This document shows, piece by piece, positions 54,178 to 63,143 of a DNA stretch of 64,000 bases. The position numbers and the translations under genes were made by a program. Below the pieces are notes generated by a model. It saw nothing but the letters and a program-made list of their open reading frames with translations. It was not told where the DNA came from and ran no database searches. Position 1 is the first letter of the stretch. Each line of letters starts with the position of its first letter. Source of the DNA: Palsa-506 sp963709075 (lineage in GTDB: Bacteria > Actinomycetota > Actinomycetes > Streptosporangiales > Streptosporangiaceae); the NCBI GenBank assembly GCA_963709075.1, contig CAVPUY010000015.1:248001-312000 (forward strand). Direction: 5' to 3'.

Positions 54178-54858
54178 ATGAGCGAAAGCCTGAAGGCCGT
54201 GATATTCGATATGGACGGGACGCTGGTCGATTCCAGCTACCTGCATGCCGTCTCGTGGTGGGAGGCCTTGACCCAGGCCGGCCACGAGGTGCCGATGGCA
54301 CGGATACACCGCGCGATCGGGATGGGCTCAGACCAGCTCCTGAACGCGCTGCTGCCTGGAGGGCGGGACAAGGATGCGGACGCCAGCATCAGCGCTGCTC
54401 ACAGCGCGTTGTACTCGGTGTACTGGGCCCGGCTGCGGCCACTGCCTGGCGCAGCCGACTTGCTGCGCACCTGCCATCGGCATGGCCTGCAGGTCGTCCT
54501 CGCGAGTTCCGCGAGTCCCGGTGAATTTGCCGTAATGCGCACGGCTATCGGCGCTGACGATGTTGTCGACGAGGCGACGTCAGCGGGTGACGCGGACCAC
54601 AGCAAGCCGGCTCCGGACGTCGTCCAGGTGGCCCTGCAGAAGGCCGGCCTGCGACCGGCTGATGCAGTGTTCGTTGGTGACGCGGTCTGGGACGTGAAGG
54701 CCTGCCAGCGCGCCGGGGTCGGCTGCATCGGCGTACTCAGCGGAGGCATCAGCGAGCAGGAACTGCTGACTGCCGGGGCTCTGCGGGTGTACCAGGATCC
54801 GGCGCAGGTCCTGTCCGCCTTCCCCGCCAGTCTCCTCGCGGGGAAGGCCGGTGCCTGA
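54178..54858 (+). CDS. HAD-superfamily hydrolase (phosphoglycolate phosphatase/beta-phosphoglucomutase-like)
   Basis: All four HAD motifs are visible: I, VIFDMDGTLVDSSYLHAVSW; II, VVLASSAS; III, the lysine in DADHSKPAPDVVQVAL; IV, AVFVGDAVWDVKACQRAG. The cap domain (EVPMARIHRAIGMGSDQLLN) makes it subclass I. The substrate is unknown. Confidence 0.92.
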   Translation: MSESLKAVIFDMDGTLVDSSYLHAVSWWEALTQAGHEVPMARIHRAIGMGSDQLLNALLPGGRDKDADASISAAHSALYSVYWARLRPLPGAADLLRTCHRHGLQVVLASSASPGEFAVMRTAIGADDVVDEATSAGDADHSKPAPDVVQVALQKAGLRPADAVFVGDAVWDVKACQRAGVGCIGVLSGGISEQELLTAGALRVYQDPAQVLSAFPASLLAGKAGA

Positions 54859-54879
54859 GCGCTTGCGCCACCCGGGCGC

Positions 54880-55983
54880 TTAGCCGACCCGGTACCGCTC
54901 GGCATCAGCGGCCCGCAGGGCAAGGCCCAGGCCAGCCGCGTCTGGGTCGGGCTTGATGACACCGCCGGCCGGGTCGAGGGTGCCGTCGAAGAACATCGAT
55001 TCGATCCGGACGTGGTCGTGGAACCACTCCAGGTGCCGCAGGTTGGGCACGGCGGCGGCGGCCGCCGCGTGCAGATGCGGCGCGCAGTGGCCGGAGATCT
55101 CCAGCCCGTAGGAGGCGGCGACAGCTGCGGCGCGCAGCCATTCGGTGATCCCGCCACACCGGGAGACGTCGGCCTGGAGGCAGTCGACAGCGCCGGCCGC
55201 ACACATCCGGCGGAAATAGCACAGGTCGTAGCCGTACTCGCCGGCGGCGACGTCCGCCTGCACCGCGTCGCGAACTTCACGGAGCCCGTCCAGGTCATCG
55301 GAGGAGACCGGTTCCTCGAGCCACCGTACATCCAGGTCCGCTGCGGCGGACATGACCCGGATGGCCTGCTTGCGGCCGTACCCGCCGTTGGCATCCACGA
55401 ACAGCTCGGTGCTGTCGCCGATGATGGCACGAGCCTGGCACATGCGCTCCACGTCGCGCCCGGCATCCCGGCCCCAGGACTGGCCGACCTTGATCTTTAC
55501 CCTGGGGATTCGCTGCTCCACCGCCCAGCCAGTCAGCTGCTCCCGCAGTTGATCCTGGCCGTAGGAGGTGAAACCGCCGCTGCCGTAGACGGGAACATCC
55601 GTCCGCACCGCGCCCATGAGGCGGTGCAGGGGCAGTCCCAGCAGCCTGGCCTTCAGATCCCAGAGGGCGATGTCCACGGCGGAAATCGCGTAACCCACAG
55701 CGCCGGGGCGCCCGGCGTTCCGTACGCCTCTGACCATCGCCTCGAACGCCCCACTGACATCCAAGGCGCTCCGGCCGCGGATGATCCCGGCGAGCATGTC
55801 CGAGATAACCGTTGCGCAGGCCGCCGGGCCGTAGGTCCAGCCGATCCCTGACGTGCCGCCAGCCCGGACCGTGGCCAGGATCATTGTCGTGGAGTCCCAG
55901 CTCAGCGTGCCGTCAGCCTCGGCGGCATCTGTCGGCACGGTGTACGTGCTCGGGACAACCGATTCGACAAGATCATCAAGCAT
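54880..55983 (-). CDS. mandelate racemase/muconate-lactonizing enzyme family protein (enolase superfamily)
   Basis: The barrel shows the KxK motif VKIKVGQ, metal ligands in STELFVDANGGYGRKQ (Asp), VRWLEEPVSSDDLDG (Glu) and DVAAGEYGYDLCYFRR (Glu), and the general base His in GLEISGHCAPHLHA. That pattern is typical of the mandelate racemase subgroup acid-sugar dehydratases or racemases. ATG 55983 follows AAAGGA. The substrate is unknown; an acid sugar is plausible. Confidence 0.9.
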   Translation of the reverse strand: MLDDLVESVVPSTYTVPTDAAEADGTLSWDSTTMILATVRAGGTSGIGWTYGPAACATVISDMLAGIIRGRSALDVSGAFEAMVRGVRNAGRPGAVGYAISAVDIALWDLKARLLGLPLHRLMGAVRTDVPVYGSGGFTSYGQDQLREQLTGWAVEQRIPRVKIKVGQSWGRDAGRDVERMCQARAIIGDSTELFVDANGGYGRKQAIRVMSAAADLDVRWLEEPVSSDDLDGLREVRDAVQADVAAGEYGYDLCYFRRMCAAGAVDCLQADVSRCGGITEWLRAAAVAASYGLEISGHCAPHLHAAAAAAVPNLRHLEWFHDHVRIESMFFDGTLDPAGGVIKPDPDAAGLGLALRAADAERYRVG

Positions 55984-56053
55984 GCTGTTCCTTTCTCGCC
56001 CAGGGCGCGTCCCGGAGGGCACGCCACGCTAGCCAGGATGCGGATCGCAGGTC

Positions 56054-57847
56054 CTAGCGGCTGGCGTGCGGAAGGAGTTCCTGGATCTTGGTCTTCACGC
56101 CTTCCTTGATGACGCCGACCCGGTCCGGGTCACCCTTGATCAGGGCCTTGGCGGCATCCTTGGCCTGCTCGAAGGTGGCGTGGGGCGGGATCGGCGGGAT
56201 GTCCGGGTCGGTGCGGACATCGAGCACGGCGGGCCGGTCCGCGGCCAGTGCGGCCTCCCATGCGGGCCCGATCTGGTCGGGCTTGTCGACGCTGAAGCCG
56301 TGCAGGCCAAGACTGGCCGCGAAGCTCGCATAGTCCACGTCGGGCAGCCGTTGGGACTCGGTGAACTTCGGCGCGCCTTGCATGGCCCGCATTTCCCAGG
56401 TGACCTGGTTGAGGTCGTCGTTGTGCAAGATCGCGATGATCAGCCGCGGGTCGGCCCACTCCGGCCAGTAGCGCTTGATGGTGATCAGCTCCGCCAGCCC
56501 GTTCATCTGCATGGCCCCGTCGCCCTCGAAGACAATGACCGGCCGGCCCGGGTGTCCGAATTTGGCGCCGATGCCATAGGGCACGCCGGGGCCCATGGTA
56601 GCCAGGTTGCCCGACAGCGAGCCGCGCACGTCACCGCGGAATTTCAGCTGGCGGGCGTACCAGTTCGCGGCAGAGCCGGAGTCCGCGGCGACGATCGCGT
56701 TGCCGGGCAGGCGGGCCGACAGTTCGTGGAACAGCCGCATCGGGTTGATGGGGTCGGCATCCACCATGGCCTCGGCCGTCATGGTTTCCCACCAGCGGGT
56801 TACCTTAGCCTCGATGCCCTCTCGCCAGGAACGGTCCCGCTTGCGCTGCAGCAGCGGGGTAAGTGCCCGCAGCGTGGCCGCGGCATCCCCGATGAGGTTG
56901 ACCTCGTAGGGATAACGCATCCCGATCTGCTTGCCGTCGATATCGATCTGCACCGCGCGAGCCTGGTCGAAGGCGGGCAGGAACTGGGTGTACGGGAAGC
57001 TCGACCCGACCGTGAGCAGCGTGTCGCAGTCCTTCATCAGGTCATAACTGGGCCGGGTGCCCAGCAGGCCGATGGAGCCGGTCACAAACGGCAGTTCGTC
57101 GGACAAGACATCCTTGCCGAGCAACGGCTTGGCCACGCCGGCCCCGAGCAGCTCGGCGACCTGCTCCAGTTCGGCCCGGGCGCCACGGGCGCCCTGCCCA
57201 GCCAGGATCGCCACCTTGCCGCCAGCATTCAGGATGCCAGCGGCCCGGCCAAGGGCTTCATCGTCCGGCGCGGCGGTGGGCCAGGCGGCTCCCAGACTGG
57301 AAGGAACCATCTTGAACGCGTGCGTCGGCGCCGAGTACTCCAGCTCCTGGACGTCCGCTGGAATGATCAGCGCGGTGGGCGCCCGCTCGGCCAGCGCTAC
57401 CCGGATCGCCCGGTCGAGCACGTTCGGCAGCTGCTCGGGAACGGTGACCATCTGCACGTACTCGCTGGCCACGTCCTTGTACAGGCTGAGCAGATCGACT
57501 TCCTGCTGATAAGAGCCGCCCATCGCCGACCGGCTGGTCTGCCCGACGATCGCGACGACTGGCACGCGGTCGAGCTTGGCGTCGTAGAGCCCGTTCAGCA
57601 AATGAATGGCGCCCGGGCCGGAAGTGGCCATGCACACACCCACCCGGCCGGTGAACTTGGCGTACCCGACCGCCTCGAACGCTGCCATTTCCTCGTGTCG
57701 TGCCTGGACGAACTTGGGCTGGTTGCCAGCGCGTCCCCAGGCCGCCAGGATGCCGTTGATCCCGTCACCGGGGTAGCCGAACACGTGGTCCACACCCCAA
57801 GCACGCAGTCGCTCCAGTAGGTAATCTCCAACGGTTGATGCAGCCAT
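56054..57847 (-). CDS. thiamine-diphosphate enzyme, pyruvate oxidase/pyruvate dehydrogenase (quinone)-like
   Basis: The 597-residue protein has the three domains of the family. The Pyr domain contains GDGINGILAAWGRAGNQPKF with the activating Glu in QARHEEMAAFEAVGYAKFTG. The central FAD/NAD-like domain holds LLGKDVLSDELPFVTGSIGL. The PP domain has the ThDP motif GDGAMQMNGLAELITIKRY through HNDDLNQVTWEM. PoxB-type enzymes convert pyruvate to acetate; related proteins without the C-terminal membrane helix act on other 2-oxo acids, so the substrate is open. Confidence 0.9.
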   Translation of the reverse strand: MAASTVGDYLLERLRAWGVDHVFGYPGDGINGILAAWGRAGNQPKFVQARHEEMAAFEAVGYAKFTGRVGVCMATSGPGAIHLLNGLYDAKLDRVPVVAIVGQTSRSAMGGSYQQEVDLLSLYKDVASEYVQMVTVPEQLPNVLDRAIRVALAERAPTALIIPADVQELEYSAPTHAFKMVPSSLGAAWPTAAPDDEALGRAAGILNAGGKVAILAGQGARGARAELEQVAELLGAGVAKPLLGKDVLSDELPFVTGSIGLLGTRPSYDLMKDCDTLLTVGSSFPYTQFLPAFDQARAVQIDIDGKQIGMRYPYEVNLIGDAAATLRALTPLLQRKRDRSWREGIEAKVTRWWETMTAEAMVDADPINPMRLFHELSARLPGNAIVAADSGSAANWYARQLKFRGDVRGSLSGNLATMGPGVPYGIGAKFGHPGRPVIVFEGDGAMQMNGLAELITIKRYWPEWADPRLIIAILHNDDLNQVTWEMRAMQGAPKFTESQRLPDVDYASFAASLGLHGFSVDKPDQIGPAWEAALAADRPAVLDVRTDPDIPPIPPHATFEQAKDAAKALIKGDPDRVGVIKEGVKTKIQELLPHASR

Positions 57848-57862
57848 GTGTTCTCCTCCGGA

Positions 57863-58297
57863 TCAGGACGGCCAAGAGCGGCCGTCGGTCAGCTGCCGCC
57901 GCGAGCGGCGGCGCCGGCCATACCTTCGGCGCCCCGGGGCCGGGACGGCCGTGATCGTCAGCGCCGGGCTGGCGCCGCCCTGGGTCGCCAGCACGCAGCC
58001 GTCGGTGACGTGAAGGCTGGGTACCGCGAGACTGCCGCGGCGTTCTTGTAGCCGCCGGGTAGGGCGGGCCAGGGAAGCCAGCTCCGCCCGGATCACCGCC
58101 CGCTGGTCATCGGCCGCTGCCCTCGCCAGCCCGCAGGAGAATCGCGCCGGGCAGTCAGCATCGAGATACCGCAGGGTTTCCCGCCAGGCCCGGCCGTCCT
58201 CCGGCATGTCCGGGTAACGCCGGTCATCGGTCTCTTGCTCGGCCAGCTGAGCGGCCTGATCCAGCACGCGGAACCCAGGAAGCCGGCGGCCTGTCAT
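57863..58297 (-). pseudogene. hybrid ORF: front of a small GMC-dehydrogenase-associated protein joined to the tail of a GMC oxidoreductase
   Basis: The first ~85 residues (LPGFRVLDQAAQLAEQETDD, DGRAWRETLRYLDADC) resemble the gluconate-2-dehydrogenase-subunit-3-like proteins that precede GMC oxidoreductases. The last part reads SLAVPSLHVTDGCVLATQGG then ASPALTITA, the conserved C-terminus of GMC flavoproteins. About 1.5 kb of a normal gene pair is missing, so a deletion fused the two. It overlaps the upstream membrane gene by four bases. Confidence 0.65.
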
Positions 58298-58761
58298 TGC
58301 TCGCGCCGCAGGACCGCCGCGAGCAGGCCCATCCCGCCGACCATGGTCACCAGCAGCGGGGCCAGCAGCGGCGGGCCCATCTCCATGTTGTAGCGCGGGT
58401 TGGACCAGCCGCCTGGCTTCTGCCCGATACCGCGGGCATGCAGGAAAAGGCCTTGGAGGCCGTTGGCGACAATTGCCGCTGATGCGACTGGCAGGGCCGT
58501 CTTAGCCAGCCGCTGGCTAAAGAAGCCCGCCACTCCCGCCACCGCGCCGACTGGGCCAAGCGCGACCGGCAGCCACATCATCTTGTTACCGAAACTGGCA
58601 CTATCGTGCTCAAAGAAGATCTCGGCCGCAGTCACCAGGGCGCCCGCTGCCGTCAAGGCGGACAAGCTGCGCTCGAACCGGCCGGTCTCGATATTCCCGA
58701 TCATCCGGTCAATGCCGTGAACAGCTCGCGCCGGCGCACGGCGGGTGTGTCCCAGATTCAT
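58294..58761 (-). CDS. membrane protein linked to GMC oxidoreductase genes
   Basis: The 155-residue protein (ATG 58761, AGGAAGGAA upstream) reads VHGIDRMIGNIETGRFERSL, AEIFFEHDSASFGNKMMWLP and NMEMGPPLLAPLLVTMVGGM, with about four TM segments. Such proteins lead GMC-dehydrogenase operons in actinobacteria. Here the enzyme gene has been lost downstream, so this is an orphan. Confidence 0.75.
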   Translation of the reverse strand: MNLGHTRRAPARAVHGIDRMIGNIETGRFERSLSALTAAGALVTAAEIFFEHDSASFGNKMMWLPVALGPVGAVAGVAGFFSQRLAKTALPVASAAIVANGLQGLFLHARGIGQKPGGWSNPRYNMEMGPPLLAPLLVTMVGGMGLLAAVLRREQ

Positions 58762-59338
58762 CCGCGGTTCCTTCCTGCCGCTTCTACGGCCCAGATCGGC
58801 TGGACGCCCGGTGACTACTGCCCTAGCGGTTTTCCGCCTCCGCCGGACGCAAACATCTGGTCGAGCGCACATGACTGGTCACGCGCGGCCATTGGGCAGC
58901 TGCCTGCAGGATTCGCCGCCAGGGGCGGCGGCCCGGGATCCCCTCAGGCAGGCCCGAGCCGGGCCGGCTCGGCGGGAAAGGTGGGAGGCAGCAGGAGGGA
59001 GAACCGGCCCCAGCTTGTCGCCACGGCCCGCCGCGGCGAGGAACCGCGCGATGGGCTCAGCCGGATCGTGGGTTTCCTGGACGTGGGGACAGACCAGCTG
59101 GCCGTCACCGTCAACGTGAAGTCCCCCGGCGTTCGTTCCCGCCAGGCCGCGAGGGTCACGGCAGAACTGCTGTTGTTCTCCGCGGTCATGAACTGGATGG
59201 TGTAGCGCTCCGGCCTCTGGCGCTTGGCCACCCCCGCTGGCACAAGCCCGCCGCGCCTGTTGGGTACTGCCAGCGCCGGGCTCAGCCCGTTGGAGGCCGC
59301 CGGCGCACGCTGTGCCGCACTTGCGCAGGGCCTAGCGA
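58762..59338. other. 577-bp region without a clear gene
   Basis: The plus strand is open to 59205 ending with FLDVGTDQLAVTVNVKSPGV then ARVTAELLLFSAVMNWMV, which looks protein-like but has no plausible start and may be a remnant. Nothing else is recognised. Confidence 0.35.
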
Positions 59339-59812
59339 TTAGCGGGCTTCTCCGTCAAGCTCACCGAGTGCGTGCTGCGCGACGAGCCCGCTCCATTCGC
59401 TGTCCCGAGGTACGCCGTCGGTTCGCCGACGGCCGGACCCGTTGGCGGACGTCTGCCCGAGGGCCTGGTCCAGGCTCGTGAAGTTCGGGATTATGCGGTC
59501 AACGCCGGTGATCGCGAAAATGCGGAGGACGTGAGCGGCGGAGATGACCAGCAGTAGCTCGCCGCCTTCAGCCTGGGCGCGCTTGTACGCCGCGAGCAGG
59601 GTATGAAGCCCGGACAAATCACAAAACTGGGTCCGGGTCATGTCGACCACGAGCGTGCCGTGCCCGTGCGCGACTGCCTCTAGCAGGGCCGACCGCAGCC
59701 GCGGGGCGCTGGTGATGTCGATCTCCTCGGGTGCCGTCACGACCGGCACGCCGTTGGCCATCTCAACGGGGAAGCCGCTGGCCATCTCAACGGGGAACCT
59801 GCCGTCTTGCAT
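59339..59812 (-). CDS. STAS-domain anti-anti-sigma factor
   Basis: AGGAGGTGA stands before ATG 59812. The STAS domain (residues ~20-115) contains TAPEEIDITSAPRLRSALLE and the phosphorylatable serine in FCDLSGLHTLLAAYKRAQ. The N-terminus has a duplicated octapeptide (FPVEMASG/FPVEMANG). A polar C-terminal tail follows. The likely partner would be an anti-sigma ATPase, such as the one at 18271, but no link is shown. Confidence 0.88.
   Translation of the reverse strand: MQDGRFPVEMASGFPVEMANGVPVVTAPEEIDITSAPRLRSALLEAVAHGHGTLVVDMTRTQFCDLSGLHTLLAAYKRAQAEGGELLLVISAAHVLRIFAITGVDRIIPNFTSLDQALGQTSANGSGRRRTDGVPRDSEWSGLVAQHALGELDGEAR
59756..59797 (-). repeat. 18-bp direct repeat inside the STAS gene
   Basis: GGCCATCTCAACGGGGAA occurs at 59756-59773 and 59780-59797, giving the duplicated FPVEMA peptide at the protein N-terminus. 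Confidence 0.85.
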
Positions 59813-59962
59813 CTGTGTCACCTCCTGTGGCCGGGGCACGGCGACGCTCAACACTGCGGCGAGGCGCGCCGCTGTGCCTGTGTCGCGCGTGGCGAGGATG
59901 TGGTGGGTGATCTGATCAGGGCTTTACCAGGATCGGCCGCTGACTAGAAGCCTGTCAATAGA

Positions 59963-59986
59963 AACACGAGAAAAATCTCGCGTGTT
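59963..59986. promoter_or_regulatory. imperfect inverted repeat, candidate operator
   Basis: AACACGAGA and TCTCGCGTGTT form near-complementary arms around AAAA, 30 bases upstream of the winged-helix regulator, in an AT-rich promoter region. Confidence 0.5.
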
Positions 59987-59990
59987 TTCT

Positions 59991-60013
59991 CTCCTGAGTT
60001 ATATAGTCAGGAG
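59991..60013. promoter_or_regulatory. perfect inverted repeat that includes the ribosome-binding site
   Basis: CTCCTGA and TCAGGAG pair perfectly around GTTATATAG, which is -10-like. The right arm contains the AGGAG ribosome-binding site of the regulator gene at 60016. It may serve as operator or as an RNA lock on translation. Confidence 0.6.
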
Positions 60014-60015
60014 GC

Positions 60016-60333
60016 ATGAGCGACTCTGACGAGAGAGGCGGCAGCTGGACGCTCCTGACCGGCCACGGGCGCGTGCTGGTGGAGATCGGCCGGGACCCCG
60101 ATGCCCGGATCCGGGACATCAGCGCCGTCGTGGGACTGACCGAACGCACCGTCCAGGCCATCGTGGCCGATCTGGAAGCCGCCGGTTACCTCACCCGGAC
60201 CCGCACCGGGCGGCGCACCAGGTACACCGTCAACCACGACAGCCTGTTCCGGCACCCCGCCCAGGAAAGACAGCGAGTTGGCCCGTTCCTCAGCCTGCTC
60301 GCTGCGGCCGACGACGACGCCGGGGAGCGCTAG
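60016..60333 (+). CDS. winged-helix (MarR/ArsR-like) transcriptional regulator
   Basis: The 105-residue protein has a compact winged helix: VLVEIGRDPDARIRDISAVV, then GLTERTVQAIVADLEAAGYL (recognition helix) and TRTRTGRRTRYTVNHDSLFR (wing). There is no ligand domain. The preceding inverted repeats suggest autoregulation. Confidence 0.85.
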   Translation: MSDSDERGGSWTLLTGHGRVLVEIGRDPDARIRDISAVVGLTERTVQAIVADLEAAGYLTRTRTGRRTRYTVNHDSLFRHPAQERQRVGPFLSLLAAADDDAGER

Positions 60334-60523
60334 GAGCCATCCTGGGCGAACGACCTTCGGGAACTTCGGACTCAGGTGAACAGCGCACAGCAGCGCGGCC
60401 GAGGTCACGGATGCACTCGGCTACCCGAGGAAACGAGTTCGACATCCAGCAGGAGCCCGACTGATGAACGGTGCCCGCCGCGTGCCTGTGAGAGAGCTTG
60501 CGGATACGGCCGTGGTTTAGGGC

Positions 60524-61240
60524 GGCGAGGTCGTGTTCGTACTCATCGGCGCGGCGTTGGCACTGGCCTTGGGCATCGCCGGCTTCAACGTGCTTTCCCT
60601 GGCGTCGATAGCCGGGACCCGCCGTGGGCGGTCGCTGATCGGTGTCGTGCTCGTCGGCTGGCCGCTGATGGTGTGGTCCCGGCAGTGCGGCAGATCGAGG
60701 GCACCGCGGTGCAGACACTGCTTGTTGTTCAGTTCCGGTACGGGCCGCCCGGTCCCGCGGTGAGCTGGTCGCGGTGTCGGCGAATGCTGGAATGGTTCCT
60801 CCTGCACCTGATGACCGGAGCCATCGTTGTCGCCGGCGTCATCGGGCTGATCGGGTTGGCGGGCAACTGGTGGACGATCCCGGCGGCGGCATTGGCCGGC
60901 ACGCTACTTCTCGGCCTGCTGTTGGCACGGCTTGGGCCGGCCCTTCTCGGACCGTCCTACGCCGAGCGGCTGGAGCGTCTTGAGGCCGACGCCGCCCGGG
61001 CAAACGAACGGAATCGGCTTGCTCGCGAGATCCACGACAGCATTGGGCACGCCTGTCGTTGGTGACCGTGCCGGCCTCGGCCGCGCGCAAGCTGATCGGA
61101 CGCGACCTCGCCTTCGCCGAAGTGCCGTTCGGGACGATCGAAACGACTTCGCGTCGAGCGGTGGCAGACCTCGACCACATGCTCGGCTTGCTGCGCGACG
61201 AGACGCCACGCGGCGCCGGCGCGTCACGCGCGCCGGTCAT
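60524..61240 (+). pseudogene. decayed sensor histidine kinase (HisKA_3 type) lacking the ATPase domain
   Basis: Hydrophobic segments (VFVLIGAALALALGIAGFNV; MLEWFLLHLMTGAIVVAGVI) are followed by AERLERLEADAARANERNRL then AREIHDSIGHA with the phospho-acceptor His, and, after a frameshift near 61055, RKLIGRDLAFAEVPFGTIET then RRAVADLDHMLGLLRDE. The HATPase domain that should follow is absent, and sequence of a permease begins instead. It is a deletion remnant with additional frameshifts. Confidence 0.65.
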
Positions 61241-61534
61241 GGCTGCGGGGAATCGACGAACGCGCCGCTGCACTCACTGGGGCGCTGGTAGCGACGGTTT
61301 TCCTGCTCTGGCCGGGCCTCGGCGTCAACTGGTTCGGCGCCGGAGGAAACCCGAACGACAGCCTCGATGTGCTCAGCTTCTCCCATCAGCCGCTGCAATA
61401 CGAGCTCAGCCAGATCGTGCCGCTCGCCGTCATCGTCGTGGTCGGCCTCGTTTTCTACCTTCTGGGCGGCAAGACTCGCCAGGAAGTGGTTACGGAATCG
61501 ATGACGGCGGTCAATGTCTCGGCCGGCGACGCTG
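61241..61534 (+). pseudogene. C-terminal remnant of an amino-acid-permease-like transporter
   Basis: The frame reads GALVATVFLLWPGLGVNWFG, then LQYELSQIVPLAVIVVVGLV and FYLLGGKTRQEVVTES, the last TM segments and tail of APC-type permeases. It is joined to the kinase remnant upstream and runs into the left end of the IS630-type element. Confidence 0.5.
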
Positions 61535-61563
61535 ACTTAGTGGTCTTGCCCGTAAGTTCGTCG
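61535..61563 (+). repeat. left terminal inverted repeat of the IS630-type element
   Basis: Begins ACTTAGTGGTCTTGCCCGTA; pairs with 63144-63172 at 27 of 29 positions. Confidence 0.88.
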
Positions 61564-61567
61564 GGTG

Positions 61568-61909
61568 TCAGGTCCACGCGGTGGGATCGTTGAGGTAGGG
61601 GCCGCAGGCGGTGTCCAGGGCGTCTTGGCAGGTGCCGACGGGCAGGCCGGCGGGAAAGATCGATTCGGCGTAGTCGTCGTGGCTGGCACGGTAGATCGCG
61701 AACTGCCATTGATGGGCGGAGCCGACGTAGCGCAGCCTGCACAGTTTGAGTTCGGTGGCGTCGGTCAGGGTGGCCTCGACGTGGCTGAAGGCCCCGCGGT
61801 GGCGGACGTGCAGGCTGGTGATCTGGGGCCAGCGTTCGCGGGCCCTGGCGCGCAGGCGCTGTTCCAGGGACGCTTTCGTCGAGTCCGGGTACCTGGCCAC
61901 GACAGTCAT
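61568..61909 (-). CDS. passenger protein of unknown function inside the IS630-type element
   Basis: The 113-residue protein (MTVVARYPDSTKASLEQRLR, ERWPQITSLHVRHRGAFSHV, LCRLRYVGSAHQWQFAIYRA, CQDALDTACGPYL) starts at ATG 61909, divergent from the transposase, and stops five bases from the inverted repeat. Its C-terminal 70 residues are clearly related to the protein at 63258-63488 outside the element (RLRYxGSAHxxxFAIY; AGLPxGxxQxALDTAC). The family is not one I recognise. Confidence 0.7.
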   Translation of the reverse strand: MTVVARYPDSTKASLEQRLRARARERWPQITSLHVRHRGAFSHVEATLTDATELKLCRLRYVGSAHQWQFAIYRASHDDYAESIFPAGLPVGTCQDALDTACGPYLNDPTAWT

Positions 61910-61981
61910 CTTGCCCGATGGCCGTCGCGGTCACCGGCGTGCCGGGCCGCGGGTCCGGCGCGGGTGCGGCACAAAGATCAG

Positions 61982-63133
61982 ATGCCTATGTCCAGCCCGT
62001 ACGTGATTGTCCTGTCCGGTGAGGAAGAGGCCGTGCTGGTGGCTCGTGCCCGGTCGGCCCGCGGCCAGTATCGTGACCGGCTGCGGGCGGCGATCGTGCT
62101 CGCCGCGGCCGCCGGCGCGAGCAACGCTGCGATCGCCGTGGAGGCAGGGGTGTGCCCGGACACGGTCCGCAAGTGGCGCCGCCGGTTCGCTGCCGGGCGG
62201 CTGCCCGGGCTGAAGGATGCCCCGCGAAGCGGGCGCCCGCCGGTATTCACTGCCGCGGGCCGGGCCGAGGCCGTCGCGCTGGCGTGCGCGCTGCCGGCCG
62301 GGTCCGGCGTGCCGCTGTCGAAGTGGAGCTGCCCGGAGCTGGCCCGTGAACTGGCCGCCCGCTGCCAGGTTGCTGCCTCGGCGTCCACGATCCGCCGGTG
62401 GCTGGCCGGAGACGCCCTCAAGCCCGGGCAGCACCGGTCGTGGATCTCCGTCCGCGACCCGGATTTCGCGGTGAAGGCCGCCCGTGTGCTGGACCTGTAT
62501 GCCGGGATCTGGGACGGCGGGCCGCTGGGCAGCAACGACTACGTGATCTGCGCCGATGAGAAGACCTCGATCCAGGCGCGCTGCCGCTGCCACCCAGCCC
62601 TGCCCCCCGGCAAGGCCCGCGCGATGCGCGTCCAGCATGACTGCAAACGCCGCGGTGCCCTGGCCTGCCTGGCCGCCTGGGATGTTCACCGCGGACAGGT
62701 GACCGGCCGGTGCGAGCACACGACCGGGATCACGCCGTTCTCCCGGCTCGTCAGGCAAGTGATGAGCGCCGAGCCCTACGCCAGCGCGGACCGGGTGTTC
62801 TGGATCGTGGACAACGGGTCCTCCCACCGCGGCGCCGCCTCCATCAAACGGATGACCAGGGCCTGGCCGAACGCGCACCTGATTCACCTGCCCGTACATG
62901 CCTCCTGGCTGGACCAGGCAGAAATCTACTTTTCCGTCATCCAGCGCAAAGTCATCAGCCCGGACGACTTCACCAGCCTGGACCAGATCCGCGACCGCCT
63001 CGCCGCATCCGAGATCCGCTACAACGCCATCGCCAGACCGTTCAGCCGGAAGTTCACCCGCACCGGCCCCGACGACCTGCTGCACCGCATCGACGCCCAC
63101 AACAAGACCCGGACCCACGCCCTGGCTGCCTGA
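61982..63133 (+). CDS. IS630 family transposase
   Basis: An N-terminal helix-turn-helix region (AAGASNAAIAVEAGVCPDTV then RKWRRRFAAGRLPGLKDAPR) precedes the DDE domain: YVICADEKTSIQARCR, VFWIVDNGSSHRGAASIKRM and HASWLDQAEIYFSVIQRKVI, the three acidic residues of IS630. Intact frame, ~383 residues, starts at ATG 61982 or 61988. Confidence 0.93.
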   Translation: MPMSSPYVIVLSGEEEAVLVARARSARGQYRDRLRAAIVLAAAAGASNAAIAVEAGVCPDTVRKWRRRFAAGRLPGLKDAPRSGRPPVFTAAGRAEAVALACALPAGSGVPLSKWSCPELARELAARCQVAASASTIRRWLAGDALKPGQHRSWISVRDPDFAVKAARVLDLYAGIWDGGPLGSNDYVICADEKTSIQARCRCHPALPPGKARAMRVQHDCKRRGALACLAAWDVHRGQVTGRCEHTTGITPFSRLVRQVMSAEPYASADRVFWIVDNGSSHRGAASIKRMTRAWPNAHLIHLPVHASWLDQAEIYFSVIQRKVISPDDFTSLDQIRDRLAASEIRYNAIARPFSRKFTRTGPDDLLHRIDAHNKTRTHALAA

Positions 63134-63143
63134 CCTCCACCCA

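Noticed and set aside
56066..57820. Long open frame opposite the pyruvate-oxidase-like gene
   Set aside because: Its protein lacks any family motif, is rich in Gly/Arg/His, and mirrors the codon pattern of the well-supported gene on the minus strand.
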